The notes beneath the pieces are model-generated. The model did no database searches and was not told the DNA's origin. It saw nothing but the letters and a program-made list of their open reading frames with translations. Positions 41,834 to 52,295 of a DNA stretch of 64,000 bases are shown in pieces. Source of the DNA: Paradevosia shaoguanensis (GTDB lineage: Bacteria > Pseudomonadota > Alphaproteobacteria > Rhizobiales > Devosiaceae); assembly GCF_016801025.1 (NCBI RefSeq), contig NZ_CP068983.1, positions 2,417,001 through 2,481,000 on the forward strand. Reading direction: 5' to 3'. Numbering within the stretch: position 1 is the stretch's first letter; every line of letters starts with the position of its first letter. A program made the translations under genes and the position numbers.

Positions 41834-42373
41834 CTACTCTCTCGTCCCCCGCCGCAAGACCTCGCCGATCACCGCCTGCCCCTCCGGTGGCGGCACCTGC
41901 TCGATCCGGCGATACACCCGCCCATCGGGCGTCCGCGCCAGCAGCCCTTCATCGACCATGCCGCGCCGCAGGATCGCGTGATCCCCAAAACTGTGGCCGG
42001 CATTGATGAAGGCGTTGATCTCGGCCTCGCTGAACCGCTCGCCCGACGGGATTCGCGCCCAGATCGCCCAGAGGCACAGGAGCTGGTGGTTGGTCTTTCC
42101 CGGCCAGCGCAACATGCGGCCTTGTGCGTCAAAATGGCGGAGCACCTGCTCCACCTTGGCGCTATCGAGCCTCGGCTCGGTCTCCCCCGCCATCGGCTCG
42201 GCGATGGCGCCAGCGCGAAAATGCTGGAAATTGCGATGGCCGCCGGCCTTGGCCAGCATGTTGAGCAGCTCGACATGGCTGGGCAGGCTTTCGCGCCCGG
42301 CAAGCTGGCTGCGCAGCGATTTGGCGAAGGCCGAAACATCGGCGACGGCGAACGGAATATGGGGTCTCGACAT
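41834..42373 (-). CDS. DUF2087-domain protein
   Basis: Protein of 179 residues from the ATG at 42373 (MSRPHIPFAV), which has GAGG at ribosome-site distance; an upstream start at 42385 is weaker. The N-terminal 75 residues include LPSHVELLNMLAKAGGHRNF, which resembles the short toxin/DNA-binding-like motif seen in such proteins. From about 90 the DUF2087 domain is visible: RHFDAQGRMLRWPGKTNHQL, then SEAEINAFINAGHSFGDHAI, LRRGMVDEGLLARTPDGRVY. DUF2087 often follows helix-turn-helix domains and looks like a winged helix. The role is unknown. Confidence 0.8.
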   Translation of the reverse strand: MSRPHIPFAVADVSAFAKSLRSQLAGRESLPSHVELLNMLAKAGGHRNFQHFRAGAIAEPMAGETEPRLDSAKVEQVLRHFDAQGRMLRWPGKTNHQLLCLWAIWARIPSGERFSEAEINAFINAGHSFGDHAILRRGMVDEGLLARTPDGRVYRRIEQVPPPEGQAVIGEVLRRGTRE

Positions 42374-42546
42374 GACAATCCTCATCGAGGGCGCCAGCGG
42401 GAAACGATCGGTGTCGGTGGTCGCCCTTGCGACTTGGCGCCCGAAGATGGGGTCAAGGTCATGGAGGAAGAAGGTGCAGGTTTAGCTCCCCTTGCGGGGT
42501 GGCGACGCCTCGGTGAACTGCGGACCGGGCATAGCTCTAGCGGGTT

Positions 42547-42573
42547 CGGGGCCGGGCAGCAAGTCCGGCCCCG
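42547..42573. other. Hairpin downstream of gltD
   Basis: CGGGGCCGG (42547-42555) pairs with CCGGCCCCG (42565-42573), 9 perfect pairs. It sits 9 bases past the gltD stop but lacks a T-run, so it is likely an mRNA 3' end protector or a Rho-dependent site rather than a classic terminator. Confidence 0.5.
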
Positions 42574-42581
42574 TAAGGCGA

Positions 42582-44009
42582 TCAGGCGGGCAGGTCGGTC
42601 TTGCCCATGAGGTCGAGGTCGATGGCGCGGGCCGCCTGGCGGCCTTCGCGGATCGCCCAGACCACCAGCGACTGGCCGCGGCGCATGTCACCCGCGGCGT
42701 AAACGCCCTTCTGCGAGGTCTGGTAGGAGAAGGTGTCGGCGAAGAGATTGCCGCGCTTGTCGAACTGCGCGTCGAGTTCGGTCAGCATGCCTTCATGCAC
42801 GGGGTGGGCGAAGCCGATGGCCATGAGCACCAGATCGGCCTTGATGATGAACTCGGTGCCCGGAATCGGCTGGCGCTTGCGGTCGACGCGCGCCACCTTG
42901 ACGCCGATGACGCGGCCCAGGCTGTTGCCGATGATCTCCATCGTGCCGGCGGAAAACTCGCGGATGGCGCCTTCCGACTGGCTGGAGGAGGTGCGCATCT
43001 TGACCGCCCAATTGGGCCAGTTGGTCAGCTTGTCTTCCAGCTCCGGCGGCTGCGGGCGCACGTCGAGCTGCGTCACGGCGATGGCGCCCTGGCGGAAGGC
43101 GGTGCCGATGCAGTCCGAAGCGGTATCGCCGCCACCGACCACCACCACATGCTTGCCGGCCGCCACCAGCGGCTCCTCGTGCGACACGTCCTCGCCACCG
43201 AGACGGCGGTTCTGCTGCACCAGGAACGGCATGGCGTAGTGCACGCCACCCAGTTCGACGCCGGCCGCTTCCACGTCACGGGGATGCTCCGAGCCGCCGC
43301 AGAGCAGCACCGCGTCATGGGCGGCCTGCAGGTCCGAGAGCGGGCGGCTGACGCCGATATTCTCGTTGTAGTGGAAGGTCACGCCTTCGGCTTCCATCTG
43401 CTCGACGCGGAAGTCGATATGGTCCTTTTCCATCTTGAAGTCGGGAATGCCATAGCGCAGGAGGCCCCCGGCCTTGGGCTCGCGCTCATAGACATGCACG
43501 TCATGGCCGGCGCGGGCGAGCTGCTGGGCAGCCGCCAGGCCCGCCGGGCCGGAGCCGACGATGGCAACCGTCTTGCCGGTCTTGGCCTGCGGCGGCTGCG
43601 GCTTGATCCAGCCATTGCGGATGGCCTTGTCGGCGATGGATTGCTCCACCGTCTTGATGGCCACCGGGGTATCCTCGAGGTTGAGCGTGCACGCTTCCTC
43701 GCAGGGGGCCGGGCAGATGCGACCGGTGAATTCGGGGAAATTGTTGGTCGAGTGCAGATTGCGCGCCGCCTCTTCCCAATCCTGCTGGTAGACGAGGTCG
43801 TTCCAGTCCGGAATCTGGTTGTGGACGGGGCAGCCCGTATCGCCGTGGCAATAGGGAACGCCGCAATCCATGCAGCGGCTGGCCTGGTCCACCACCGCTG
43901 CTTCCGACATCGGAATGGTGAACTCGCCGAAATGCCGCACGCGGTCGGAAGCCGGCTCATAGCGCGGCTCCTGACGCTCGATCTCGAGAAAGCCTGTAAC
44001 CTTACCCAT
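42582..44009 (-). CDS. gltD: Glutamate synthase (NADPH) small subunit
   Basis: Protein of 475 residues. It passes electrons from NADPH through FAD and iron-sulfur clusters to the large subunit. The N-terminal cluster Cys are in [20 protein letters not shown] and [15 protein letters not shown]. The first nucleotide site is [20 protein letters not shown] and the second is [20 protein letters not shown]. The end has [20 protein letters not shown]. It starts 11 bases after the gltB stop. Confidence 0.96.
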   Translation of the reverse strand: MGKVTGFLEIERQEPRYEPASDRVRHFGEFTIPMSEAAVVDQASRCMDCGVPYCHGDTGCPVHNQIPDWNDLVYQQDWEEAARNLHSTNNFPEFTGRICPAPCEEACTLNLEDTPVAIKTVEQSIADKAIRNGWIKPQPPQAKTGKTVAIVGSGPAGLAAAQQLARAGHDVHVYEREPKAGGLLRYGIPDFKMEKDHIDFRVEQMEAEGVTFHYNENIGVSRPLSDLQAAHDAVLLCGGSEHPRDVEAAGVELGGVHYAMPFLVQQNRRLGGEDVSHEEPLVAAGKHVVVVGGGDTASDCIGTAFRQGAIAVTQLDVRPQPPELEDKLTNWPNWAVKMRTSSSQSEGAIREFSAGTMEIIGNSLGRVIGVKVARVDRKRQPIPGTEFIIKADLVLMAIGFAHPVHEGMLTELDAQFDKRGNLFADTFSYQTSQKGVYAAGDMRRGQSLVVWAIREGRQAARAIDLDLMGKTDLPA

Positions 44010-44020
44010 AGTGACTTTCC

Positions 44021-47000
44021 TTATTCGGCAGCGACGCTGAGGCCAGCGCGCTTCTTTTCCATTTCACGGATTGCGCGGCGATATTCGACCGGCATCACCT
44101 TGACGAACTTGGGACGCATGGCCTCCCAGTTCTCAAGGATGAAGCGGGCGCGGCTCGAACCCGTGTAGTGCAGGTGGTTGGCGATGAGCTGGTGCAGGCG
44201 CTCGTCGTCATGCTTGGTCATGTCGCCGGAAATATCGACGCGCCCATGCCATTCGAGGTCCCCACCATGGTGGTGGATCGTCTGCATGAGGTTTTCTTCC
44301 TCGGGCACCGGCTCGAGGTCTACCATGGCCAGGTTACAGCGCGAACGGAACGTGCCGTCCTCGTCGAGCACATAGGCCACGCCGCCCGACATGCCCGCCG
44401 CGAAGTTGCGGCCGGTCTTGCCGATGACGACGACCACGCCGCCGGTCATGTATTCGCAGCCGTGGTCGCCCGTGCCTTCGACGACCGCCACCGCACCCGA
44501 GTTGCGGACGGCGAAACGCTCGCCGGCCACGCCCCGGAAATAGCACTCGCCCTCGATGGCGCCGTAAAGCACGGTATTGCCGACGATGATCGAGTTTTCC
44601 GGCACGATCCGCGTATTGGCCGCCGGCCGTACCACCAGCCGGCCGCCGGAAAGGCCCTTGCCCACGTAATCATTGGCATCGCCTTCAAGATCGAAGGTCA
44701 CGCCGCGGGTGAGGAAGGCGCCAAAGCTCTGTCCGGCCGTGCCGTGCAGCTTGACGACGATGCTGTCATCCGCCAGCCCCTCGTGGCCGAAGACCTCTGC
44801 CACGCGGCCCGAAAGCATCGCACCGGCCGAACGGTCGCGCGAGCGGATCGGCAGTTCGATCTGCACCGGCGTACGGTCGGTGAGAGCGGGTTCGGCCAGC
44901 GTGATCAGCTTGCGGTCGAGCACGTCCTCGAGGTGATGGTTCTGCGTCTCGGTGTGGTAGATCGAGTCGCCGCCGATCGGGGCCGGCTTGTAGAAGAGCC
45001 TGGAGAAGTCGAGCCCCTTGGCCTTCCAGTGGTTGAGCAGGCGCTTCTGGTCGAGCAGGTCCGAGCGGCCGATGATCTCGTCGAGATTGCGGACGCCGAG
45101 CGAGGCCATGAGGCCGCGCAGCTCTTCTGCGACATAGAAGAAGTAGTTGATGACGTGCTCGGGCGTGCCCTTGAAGCGCTTGCGCAGCACCGGGTCCTGG
45201 GTGGCGATGCCGACCGGGCAGGTGTTGAGGTGGCACTTGCGCATCATCACGCAGCCAGCCGCGATCAGCGGCGCGGTCGAGAAGCCGAACTCGTCGGCGC
45301 CCAGCAGCGCCCCGATCAGCACGTCGCGACCGGTCTTGAGACCACCATCGACCTGCAGCCGCACGCGTGAGCGCAGGCGGTTGAGCACCAGCGTCTGGTG
45401 GGTTTCGGCAAGGCCGATTTCCCACGGGCCGCCGGCATGCTTGAGCGACGTCAGTGGAGACGCGCCCGTGCCGCCGTCATAGCCCGAGATCGTGATGTGG
45501 TCGGCGCGCGCCTTGGCGACGCCCGCCGCGACCGTGCCCACGCCCATTTCCGACACGAGCTTGACCGAGATGTCGGCCTTCTCGTTGACGTTCTTGAGGT
45601 CGTAGATGAGCTGGGCCAGATCCTCGATCGAATAGATGTCGTGATGCGGCGGGGGCGAGATGAGGCCCACGCCCGGCGTCGAATGCCGGGTCTTGGCGAT
45701 GATCCAGTCGACCTTGTGGCCCGGCAACTGCCCGCCTTCGCCGGGCTTGGCGCCCTGCGCCACCTTGATCTGGAGCACGTCGGCATTGACCAGGTATTCG
45801 GTGGTGACGCCGAACCGGCCCGAGGCCACCTGCTTGATCGAGGAGCGCAGCGGGTTCTGCGAGCCATCGGGCAGGGGCTTGTAGCGGTCGGCTTCCTCGC
45901 CGCCTTCGCCGGTATTGGAGCGCCCGCCGATCTGGTTCATGGCCATGGCCAGCGTCGTATGCGCTTCGCGGCTGATCGAGCCGAAACTCATGGCGCCGGT
46001 CACGAAGCGATGGACGATATCGGCCGCCGGCTCCACCTCATCGAGCGGCACGGCTTCGCCGAGCGGCTTGATGTCGAAGAGGGTGCGGATCGACATATGC
46101 CGGTTCTCGCCCTCGTTGATCGCCTTGGCGAAGGCGTCGTAGCGAGCCTGCGCACCTTCCTTTGAATCCTCGGCGGTACGCACGGCGTGCTGCAGGTCGG
46201 CCACCACATTGGGCGACCAGGCGTGCGCCTCGCCGCGCATGCGGTACATATATTCCCCGCCCACATCGAGCGCGCGGCGCAGCACGGCCTCGTCGCCGAA
46301 GGCGAGGCGGTGGCGACGCACCGTCTCCTCGGCGATTTCGGCCAGGCCAACGCCCTCGATGGCGTGCGCGGTGCCGAAGAAGTAGCGCTGCACGAACTCG
46401 GTCTTGAGCCCAACGGCGTCAAAAATCTGCGCGCCGCAATAGGACTGGTAGGTCGAGATGCCCATCTTGGACATGATCTTGAGCAGGCCCTTGCCCACCG
46501 ACTTGATATAGCGGTGGACGACTTCCTCGGCATCGACCTCAGGCGGATATTCGCCTTCGGCATGAAGCGAGGAGAGGGTCTCGAAGGCGAGGTAAGGGTT
46601 GATCGCTTCCGCGCCATAACCGGCCAGCATGGCGAAGTGATGCATCTCGCGCGCTTCGCCCGTCTCGACCACGAGGCCCGAGGAGGTGCGCAGACCCTTG
46701 CGGATGAGGTGGTGATGCACGGCCGCGGTCGCCAGCAGCGCCGGGATGGCGATGCGGTCGGCCGAGATCAGGCGGTCCGAGAGGATGATGATGTTGTATT
46801 CGCCGCGCACGGCGACTTCCGCCGCCTCGCAGATGGCGTTGAGCGCCGCTTCCATCCCGATCGCGCCCATATCGGCGGGATAGGTGATGTCGAGCGTTTC
46901 CGTCTTGAACGGATTGTCGGACATATCGCCGATATTGCGGATCTTCTCCAGGTCCTCGTTGGTGAGGATCGGCTGGCGCACTTCGAGGCGCTTCTGCGTC

Positions 47001-48730
47001 GAGAGCCCTTCGAGGTCGAAGAGGTTGGGGCGCGGGCCGATGAAGGAGACGAGGCTCATCACCGATTCCTCGCGGATCGGATCGATCGGCGGGTTGGTGA
47101 CCTGGGCGAAGTTCTGCTTGAAATAGGTATAGAGGAGCTTGGACTTGTCCGAGAGCGCCGAGAGCGGCGTGTCGGTGCCCATCGAACCCACGGCTTCCTG
47201 GCCGGTGGTCGCCATCGGCGCCATCAGCAGCTTGATGTCTTCATTGGTGTAGCCGAAGGCCTGAGCGCGATCGAGGAGGCTCGACGAGGGTTCGGGCGCT
47301 TCCGGGGCAACCGGCGGCAGGTCCTCGAGCACGATCTGCGTGCGGCCCAGCCAGGTGGCATAGGGGTTGGCCGTGGCGAGCTGGCTCTTGATCTCTTCAT
47401 CCGAGACGATGCGCCCCGCTTCGAGGTCGACCAGCAGCATGCGGCCCGGCTGCAGGCGCCACTTCTCGACGATGTCTTCTTCCGGAATGTTGAGCACGCC
47501 GGCTTCGGAGGCCAGCACCACATGCTCCTCGCGCGTCACGAGGTAACGCGCCGGCCGCAGGCCGTTGCGGTCGAGCGTCGCCACCACGTAGCGGCCGTCC
47601 GAGATCGACATGGCGGCCGGGCCGTCCCAGGGCTCCATGAGCGCGGCGTGGTATTCGTAGAAGGCGCGGCGCTGTTCGTCCATGAGCGGGTTGCCCGCCC
47701 AGGCTTCCGGCACCAGCATCATCGCGGCATGGGGCAGCGGATAGCCGCCGCGCACCAGGAATTCGAGGGCGTTGTCGAAGCACGCCGTGTCCGACTGGCC
47801 TTCATAGGAGATCGGCCAGAGCTTGGAGATTTCCTCGCCGAACAGCTCGGAATGCACCGAGGCCTGCCGCGCCGCCATCCAGTTGACGTTGCCGCGAATG
47901 GTGTTGATCTCACCATTATGCGTGGTCATGCGGTAGGGGTGGGCCAGCTTCCAGGACGGGAAGGTATTGGTCGAGAAGCGCTGGTGGACGAGCGCGATGG
48001 CGGATTCGAAATCCTCGTCCGAGAGGTCCGGGTAGAAGGCGCCGAGCTGGTAGGCGAGGAACATGCCCTTGTAGACCAGCGTGCGCAGCGACATCGAGAC
48101 GACATAGAAGCCGTTGTCGCCCGCCACTTCCGGCAGTGCGCTATAGACGGTGTTGGAAATCACCTTGCGGGCGATGAAGAGCCGGCGCTCGTATTCGTCG
48201 TCGGTCAGCCCGGCCGGGCGGCCGATGAAGATCTGCTCGATGATCGGCTGGGTGGCGATGACGCCTTCGGAGAGCCTGGAATTGTCGGTCGGCACCGTGC
48301 GCTCGCCGAGCAGTTCCAGCCCCTCATTGGCGAGGCATTGCCGCACGACTTCGGCGCAGCGGTCACGCAGCGCGCGGTCGTTGGGGTAGAAGAGCATCGC
48401 CACCGTATATTGCCCGGCTTCGGGCAGGGCGAAATCGGCGACCTTCTTGAAGAACTTGTGCGGGGTCTGGATCAGGATGCCGGCGCCGTCGCCCATCAGC
48501 GGGTCGGCGCCCACCGCGCCGCGGTGTTCGAGGTTCTCGAGGATTTCGAGACCCTTCTCGACTACTTCGTGGCTCTTGCGGTTCTTGATGTTGGCGATCA
48601 TGCCGATGCCGCAGGCATCGCGCTCGCGGTTGGGATCGTAAAGACCCTGGGCTTCGGGGCGGCCGGTTTTGCGAGGTGCTATGCCGTTCGTACCAGGATG
48701 CGCGCTCGATCCGTTCCGTTCGTGGGCCAT
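44021..48730 (-). CDS. gltB: Glutamate synthase (NADPH) large subunit
   Basis: Protein of 1569 residues. It makes two glutamates from glutamine and 2-oxoglutarate, the assimilation step after GlnA. A propeptide of about 38 residues precedes the catalytic Cys in RDACGIGM. Domains are amidotransferase (about 39-430, with [20 protein letters not shown] and [14 protein letters not shown]), central, FMN-barrel (about 830-1200; [40 protein letters not shown]) with the 3Fe-4S motif [15 protein letters not shown], and the C-terminal beta-helix ([20 protein letters not shown]). GAGGATAAAGAT provides the ribosome site. A 670-base upstream region leaves room for nitrogen control, but no NtrC or sigma-54 box was recognised. 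Confidence 0.97.
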   Translation of the reverse strand: MAHERNGSSAHPGTNGIAPRKTGRPEAQGLYDPNRERDACGIGMIANIKNRKSHEVVEKGLEILENLEHRGAVGADPLMGDGAGILIQTPHKFFKKVADFALPEAGQYTVAMLFYPNDRALRDRCAEVVRQCLANEGLELLGERTVPTDNSRLSEGVIATQPIIEQIFIGRPAGLTDDEYERRLFIARKVISNTVYSALPEVAGDNGFYVVSMSLRTLVYKGMFLAYQLGAFYPDLSDEDFESAIALVHQRFSTNTFPSWKLAHPYRMTTHNGEINTIRGNVNWMAARQASVHSELFGEEISKLWPISYEGQSDTACFDNALEFLVRGGYPLPHAAMMLVPEAWAGNPLMDEQRRAFYEYHAALMEPWDGPAAMSISDGRYVVATLDRNGLRPARYLVTREEHVVLASEAGVLNIPEEDIVEKWRLQPGRMLLVDLEAGRIVSDEEIKSQLATANPYATWLGRTQIVLEDLPPVAPEAPEPSSSLLDRAQAFGYTNEDIKLLMAPMATTGQEAVGSMGTDTPLSALSDKSKLLYTYFKQNFAQVTNPPIDPIREESVMSLVSFIGPRPNLFDLEGLSTQKRLEVRQPILTNEDLEKIRNIGDMSDNPFKTETLDITYPADMGAIGMEAALNAICEAAEVAVRGEYNIIILSDRLISADRIAIPALLATAAVHHHLIRKGLRTSSGLVVETGEAREMHHFAMLAGYGAEAINPYLAFETLSSLHAEGEYPPEVDAEEVVHRYIKSVGKGLLKIMSKMGISTYQSYCGAQIFDAVGLKTEFVQRYFFGTAHAIEGVGLAEIAEETVRRHRLAFGDEAVLRRALDVGGEYMYRMRGEAHAWSPNVVADLQHAVRTAEDSKEGAQARYDAFAKAINEGENRHMSIRTLFDIKPLGEAVPLDEVEPAADIVHRFVTGAMSFGSISREAHTTLAMAMNQIGGRSNTGEGGEEADRYKPLPDGSQNPLRSSIKQVASGRFGVTTEYLVNADVLQIKVAQGAKPGEGGQLPGHKVDWIIAKTRHSTPGVGLISPPPHHDIYSIEDLAQLIYDLKNVNEKADISVKLVSEMGVGTVAAGVAKARADHITISGYDGGTGASPLTSLKHAGGPWEIGLAETHQTLVLNRLRSRVRLQVDGGLKTGRDVLIGALLGADEFGFSTAPLIAAGCVMMRKCHLNTCPVGIATQDPVLRKRFKGTPEHVINYFFYVAEELRGLMASLGVRNLDEIIGRSDLLDQKRLLNHWKAKGLDFSRLFYKPAPIGGDSIYHTETQNHHLEDVLDRKLITLAEPALTDRTPVQIELPIRSRDRSAGAMLSGRVAEVFGHEGLADDSIVVKLHGTAGQSFGAFLTRGVTFDLEGDANDYVGKGLSGGRLVVRPAANTRIVPENSIIVGNTVLYGAIEGECYFRGVAGERFAVRNSGAVAVVEGTGDHGCEYMTGGVVVVIGKTGRNFAAGMSGGVAYVLDEDGTFRSRCNLAMVDLEPVPEEENLMQTIHHHGGDLEWHGRVDISGDMTKHDDERLHQLIANHLHYTGSSRARFILENWEAMRPKFVKVMPVEYRRAIREMEKKRAGLSVAAE

Positions 48731-49246
48731 ATCTTTATCCTCGCTTTAGGTCGGTGGGCGCTTGCCCATCCGGGCCCGGCGCAATGAGGCCGGGCGATGT
48801 CTGTGCCTTTGCGCGGTTCCCCAAACGGGAAAATACCGCACGCTATTCCTTTCCTGGATGCACTTCGCGCCCATGGCATTTCGCACGACCATCGCCGAAA
48901 AGTGTCGCCACTTTCCGGGACCATGCTGGGCCGGGTCGTACTGTGTACGCCTCGGGCGGGCAGCGCAATCCTATCTGATTGAGAGCGGCTCTGCATCCAA
49001 ATGGCCGCTCGGTGGGCACTGATGGCCCCGCAAATCCGTTTCCGCTATCGATAAGCGGGCCAGCCGGCTTTGCGTGCGGCCAGACCGGGGAGACCGGATG
49101 GCCGCGGGTGCAGGACGGGGGCTACCGTTTCTGAGGTTCCATGGTTTCTGCCCCTTCTCCTATTGCGGTGCGATGGAAACTTCGCGATCCGCTGTTTAAT
49201 GGACAACACTGCTGTCCTATTCAATGAGGTTTACACATTTTTTTGA

Positions 49247-49275
49247 GCATCGCAAGCGTTAGCGCATGCTTTTTT
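49247..49275 (+). terminator. Orphan terminator-like hairpin (plus strand)
   Basis: GCATCGC pairs with GCGCATGC (one bulged base) around an 8-base loop, followed by TTTTTT at 49270-49275. Both flanking genes are on the minus strand, so it would end an unannotated plus-strand transcript, or be a chance structure. Confidence 0.4.
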
Positions 49276-49341
49276 GACGCAGGAAATAGGACAAGCCCAA
49301 CTTCAAATAGGAGTTGGGCGCGAAAAGGGCAGGAAATCGGG

Positions 49342-49375
49342 CAAAACAAAAGGCGCGGACGGGTGTCCGCGCCTT
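49342..49375 (-). terminator. Rho-independent terminator after hsp20
   Basis: Read on the minus strand: the perfect 11-base stem AAGGCGCGGAC/GTCCGCGCCTT with a 4-base loop is followed by TTTTGTTTTG. It begins 26 bases past the hsp20 stop. Confidence 0.88.
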
Positions 49376-49400
49376 AGTGGGAGGAGGAAGAGGAGGGTGG

Positions 49401-49853
49401 TTAGTTGACCTGGGCCTGGCCTTCCAGGGACTTGGTCTCGGTGTTGATCGCGATCTGGCGCGGCTTCTTGCTCTCGGGCAATACGCGCTTGAGCTCGATG
49501 TGGAGGAGACCATTCTCGAGGTTGGCGCCGGTCACTTCCACATAATCGGCAAGCTGGAAGCGCAGCTCGAAGGCGCGCTCGGCAATGCCGCGATGCAGGA
49601 ATTCACGGGGCTTCTCGGCGGTTTCGGGAGCCCGGGCGCCCTTGATGGTCAGGCCGTTTTCCTTGCTTTCGATGGCGATGTCGCTCGAGGCGAAGCCGGC
49701 GACGGCGATCGAAACGCGGTAATTGTCCTCACCGACGCGTTCGATGTTGTAGGGAGGATAGGATTTGGCCTCCTGGAGATTGTCCAGGCGCGAGAACAGA
49801 CGGTCGAAACCGACGGTCGAGCGGTAGAAGGGCGAAAAATCGATGGACTGCAT
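49401..49853 (-). CDS. Small heat-shock protein (Hsp20/IbpA family)
   Basis: Protein of 150 residues. The alpha-crystallin domain (about 35-130) has YPPYNIERVGEDNYRVSIAV, AGFASSDIAIESKENGLTIK, the arginine-rich FLHRGIAERAFELRFQLADY and GLLHIELKRVLPESKKPRQI, then a short tail. It holds unfolding proteins during heat stress. ATG 49853 (MQSIDFSPFYRST) has AGGAGA 9 bases upstream; a GTG two codons earlier is too close to it. Upstream is a sigma-32-like promoter, downstream a strong terminator, so it is a single-gene transcript. Confidence 0.94.
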   Translation of the reverse strand: MQSIDFSPFYRSTVGFDRLFSRLDNLQEAKSYPPYNIERVGEDNYRVSIAVAGFASSDIAIESKENGLTIKGARAPETAEKPREFLHRGIAERAFELRFQLADYVEVTGANLENGLLHIELKRVLPESKKPRQIAINTETKSLEGQAQVN

Positions 49854-49968
49854 GGTCACATTCTCCTGTGAGCAACGTGGATGTCGGCACTGCGCCCAAG
49901 GGCTCCCTCAATAGGCGAGCAATGGCTGGCGCGCTGCCGGTCCCCGGATCGTTCCGGCGGACAACATT

Positions 49969-49997
49969 GATTTAGGAAGCCAATTCCGGCCTTCAAG
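49969..49997 (-). promoter_or_regulatory. Sigma-32 (RpoH)-like promoter of hsp20
   Basis: On the minus strand CTTGAAG (49997-49991) is followed after about 14 bases by CCTAAAT (about 49976-49970), close to the heat-shock pattern CTTGAA - CCCCATnT. It lies about 115 bases before the hsp20 start. Confidence 0.5.
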
Positions 49998-50140
49998 GGG
50001 CGGCCAGATGAACCCGATCTGAATGATCGGCTCGGACCCCGTTCAGGTGCGGTGCGCAATATGGGAACCGTGCAGACGATCCTGCACCTCGAAATGAGCC
50101 CGTCGTCACACCCGCCCCCCGCGCGGCGGGCCATCAGAGG

Positions 50141-50180
50141 AAAAACCAGCGTTTCGTTCCCGGAGCGCTGGTTTTTCTTT
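50141..50180 (+). terminator. Strong terminator upstream of the hydrolase gene
   Basis: The perfect stem AAAAACCAGCG (50141-50151) with CGCTGGTTTTT (50166-50176) runs into TTTTTCTTT. No gene ends here on the plus strand; the nearest upstream plus-strand gene is over 8 kb away, so an unannotated small transcript may end here. The 374-base gap 49854-50227 otherwise holds the hsp20 promoter and the GC hairpin CCCGCC/GGCGGG near 50111-50130. Confidence 0.75.
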
Positions 50181-50227
50181 GTCCCGGGCCCTAAAGCTTC
50201 CCCAATGTGGGGTGCAAGGTCCGCGCA

Positions 50228-51196
50228 ATGAATGTCGTCGTCGATCCCAACGGGCCGCCGCTGGCGGCTACGCCGTCCAACCCGGTGCCGGAAGGCGCGC
50301 GGGCCGGCTATTTCGTGACGAGCGACAATGTGCGGCTGCGCTATGCACTGTTCCCCCGGAAAGGCGAAGTGCCGCGCGGCACTGTCTGCATTCTCCAGGG
50401 TCGCGCTGAATTCATCGAAAAGTATTTCGAGACCATCGCCGATTTCCAGGCGCGCGGCTTTGCCGTGGCGACGTTCGATTTCCGCGGGCAGGGCGGGTCC
50501 GAGCGCGTCGTTCCCGGCCGGCTCGGCTATGTCGACCGCTTCGAGGATTACTGGACGGATCTGCGCAGCTTCCATGCCGGCATCCTGCTGCCCGATTGCC
50601 CGCCGCCCTTCTATCTCGTCGCCCATTCCATGGGCGGGCTCGTCGCCCTCGATGCCGGGCGTCGCGACCGCCTGATGTTCGACCGGCTCTTTCTCTCAGC
50701 CCCGATGATCGCGCTCGAAGGCGTGGGCATGAGCATGGCCGGGGCCTCTCGCCTCGCCAACGTGCTGAGCTTTCTCGGCCTCGGTCGCCTGCCCCTGCCG
50801 GGCCACGACAAGCCGATGGTCGAAAAGACCTTCCCGGACAATCCCCTGACCGGCGACCGCGCGCGCTACCTTCGGAACGGGGAAGTGCTTGCCGCCCAGC
50901 CGAACCTCGCCACCGGCGCGCCGACCATTCGCTGGGCCGCCGCGGCCACCGAAATGATGGGTGAAGCCGCCCGTGATCGTTTCCCCGGCTCGGTCAGGAT
51001 TCCCGTCCTGATGCTGGCCGCCGCCCGCGATCGCGTCGTTTCGACCCCAGCCATCGAACAACTGGGCCTGCGCATGCGCACCGGCCGCCACATCGTCATC
51101 CCCGGCGCCCAGCACGAACTCTTCATGGAAACCGACCCGATCCGCGGTCAGGTTCTGGCCGCGTTCGATGCATTCATCACGGAGCAGAGCGGCTAG
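50228..51196 (+). CDS. Alpha/beta hydrolase, lysophospholipase (PldB) type
   Basis: Protein of 322 residues. The fold is clear: TVCILQGRAEFIEKYFETIA, FDFRGQGGSERVVPGRLGYV, nucleophile elbow LVAHSMGGLVALD with the Ser, acid segment MLAAARDRVVSTPAIEQLGL, and the catalytic His in IPGAQHELFMETD. Relatives are called lysophospholipase or monoacylglycerol lipase; the substrate is unproven. ATG 50228 is chosen; an in-frame ATG at 50207 is possible. Its stop TAG is the first CTAG of a MITE-like element. Confidence 0.9.
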   Translation: MNVVVDPNGPPLAATPSNPVPEGARAGYFVTSDNVRLRYALFPRKGEVPRGTVCILQGRAEFIEKYFETIADFQARGFAVATFDFRGQGGSERVVPGRLGYVDRFEDYWTDLRSFHAGILLPDCPPPFYLVAHSMGGLVALDAGRRDRLMFDRLFLSAPMIALEGVGMSMAGASRLANVLSFLGLGRLPLPGHDKPMVEKTFPDNPLTGDRARYLRNGEVLAAQPNLATGAPTIRWAAAATEMMGEAARDRFPGSVRIPVLMLAAARDRVVSTPAIEQLGLRMRTGRHIVIPGAQHELFMETDPIRGQVLAAFDAFITEQSG

Positions 51197-51363
51197 GGTC
51201 CGTACTCAATTGCACCGGTAGAAGAGGTTGCGATGTGCACCGGCAGATGAGGTTGCGATGGCCGCCCCACCCACCGGACTTCCCCGGACTTGATCCGGGG
51301 CCTATTGCACCCCTCCACTTGAGTGGAGATATCCGTGGGCCCCGGCTCTCCGGCCGGGGAAGT
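51193..51363 (+). mobile_element. MITE-like element, copy 2 (one end only)
   Basis: The left inverted repeat CTAGGGTCCGTACTCAA (51193-51209) is followed by a 25-base unit duplicated in tandem (TGCACCGGTAGAAGAGGTTG at 51211 and TGCACCGGCAGATGAGGTTG at 51236), then by a sequence nearly identical to copy 1 through its palindrome. The right segment and right inverted repeat are missing. The TAG of the first CTAG is the stop of the hydrolase gene. Confidence 0.75.
51278..51363 (-). repeat. Intergenic 85-bp palindrome, copy 9
   Basis: Minus orientation inside the truncated MITE-like element; core CTCCACTTGAGTGGAG with one mismatch, and right hairpin CGGCTCTCCGGCCGGGG. Confidence 0.85.
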
Positions 51364-51409
51364 TCAGTGGTTGCGGAACGCAGTTCGCCTAAGCTACTGG
51401 ATCGAAACA

Positions 51410-51446
51410 CCTCCCCCCTTGCGGGGGAGGCTGGGAGGGGGGTGAG
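51410..51446 (+). repeat. REP-like hairpin element, copy 6 (diverged)
   Basis: CCTCCCCCCTTGCGGGGGAGG forms a long stem, followed by CTGGGAGGGGGGTGAG. It resembles the outer hairpin of the other REP-like elements but with C/G-richer arms. Confidence 0.55.
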
Positions 51447-51470
51447 CCAAATGCCCCCATCCCGCCGTTC

Positions 51471-52295
51471 CTACCCCGCCCGCAACACCGCCATGGCCGC
51501 CGCATGCAATTCCGGCGTCGCCGCGGCGATGCAATTGCCGCCTTCCTCGGGCGCCCCGCCATCCCAGGTCGTCACCACGCCGCCGGCATTGGTGATGATC
51601 GGCACCAGCGGCGCGATATCCACGTTCTTGAGCCCCGGCTCGACCACGAGGTCGATATGCCCCGCCGCCAGCAGGCAATAGGCGTAGCAATCGAGCCCGT
51701 AGCGCGTCTGCAGCACGCGAGAGCGCAGGGCGTTCCATGGCCGTTCCGTCCCCGTCTGCACGAAAAGGTCGGGCGTCGTCGTCGATAGTTTGGCGCGTTC
51801 CAGGTCGGTCACCGCGCTCGTCCGGAGCACGATTTCCTCTTCCCCGCGGCGATAGACCGTGCGGCCGGGCAGGCCCAGATAGGTTTCCCCGGTAAAGGGC
51901 TGGGCCATCAGCCCCGCTTCGGCGGCGCCATTGACCATGAAGCCGATCAGCGTACCCCAGACCGGGACGCCCGAGATGAAGGCGCGCGTGCCGTCGATCG
52001 GGTCGATGATCCACTGGCAGGGATTGTCGCTCAGCTTCGGGTCCCATTCCTCCCCGATCAGCCCGTGGTCGGGATAGCGCGAGGAAATGAGCGCGCGCAC
52101 GGCGATCTCGGCCTGCTTGTCGGCTTCGGTTACAGGGTCGAAGCCGTCCGCCAGCTTGTTCTCGACAGCCAGGGGGCTGCGGAAGCGCGGCAGGGTTTCG
52201 CGTGCGGCGGCATCGGCGGCCAGAAGCAGCGTCTCAAGAATTTGCGCGGGTGCAAGGCCGGCAAGCGGCGTACGGGCAGAATTGGTGCCAGTCAT
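51471..52295 (-). CDS. hisN: Histidinol-phosphatase, inositol-monophosphatase type
   Basis: Protein of 274 residues of the Mg-dependent FIG superfamily. Motifs are FDPVTEADKQAEIAVRALIS, GLIGEEWDPK (metal Glu), the signature WIIDPIDGTRAFISGVPVWG, and the late NVDIAPLVPIITNAGGVVTTW. Alphaproteobacteria use this unrelated enzyme (HisN) in place of HisB phosphatase for histidine synthesis; the family assignment is good, but close paralogues act on inositol phosphates. Confidence 0.88.
   Translation of the reverse strand: MTGTNSARTPLAGLAPAQILETLLLAADAAARETLPRFRSPLAVENKLADGFDPVTEADKQAEIAVRALISSRYPDHGLIGEEWDPKLSDNPCQWIIDPIDGTRAFISGVPVWGTLIGFMVNGAAEAGLMAQPFTGETYLGLPGRTVYRRGEEEIVLRTSAVTDLERAKLSTTTPDLFVQTGTERPWNALRSRVLQTRYGLDCYAYCLLAAGHIDLVVEPGLKNVDIAPLVPIITNAGGVVTTWDGGAPEEGGNCIAAATPELHAAAMAVLRAG

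Larger units (their letters stand above)
48731..49400 (-). other. 670-base gap between hsp20 and gltB
   Basis: No convincing gene. It contains a CCCGGC/GCCGGG hairpin close to gltB (about 48772-48792), a plus-strand terminator-like hairpin with TTTTTT (49247-49275), a perfect GCCCAACT/AGTTGGGC hairpin (49293-49317) and the hsp20 terminator. The stretch 49190-49340 is richer in A and T than its surroundings. The gltB promoter must lie here but was not identified. Confidence 0.55.

Noticed and set aside
42547..42573. Rho-independent terminator for gltD
   Set aside because: The stem is perfect but there is no T-run on the minus strand; listed only as a hairpin.
46187..48787. Open frame of 866 codons antisense to gltB
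   Set aside because: Codon bias at high GC keeps the opposite strand open. The protein is an Arg/Gly/Asp/His-rich mixture with no family motif, while gltB is unmistakable.
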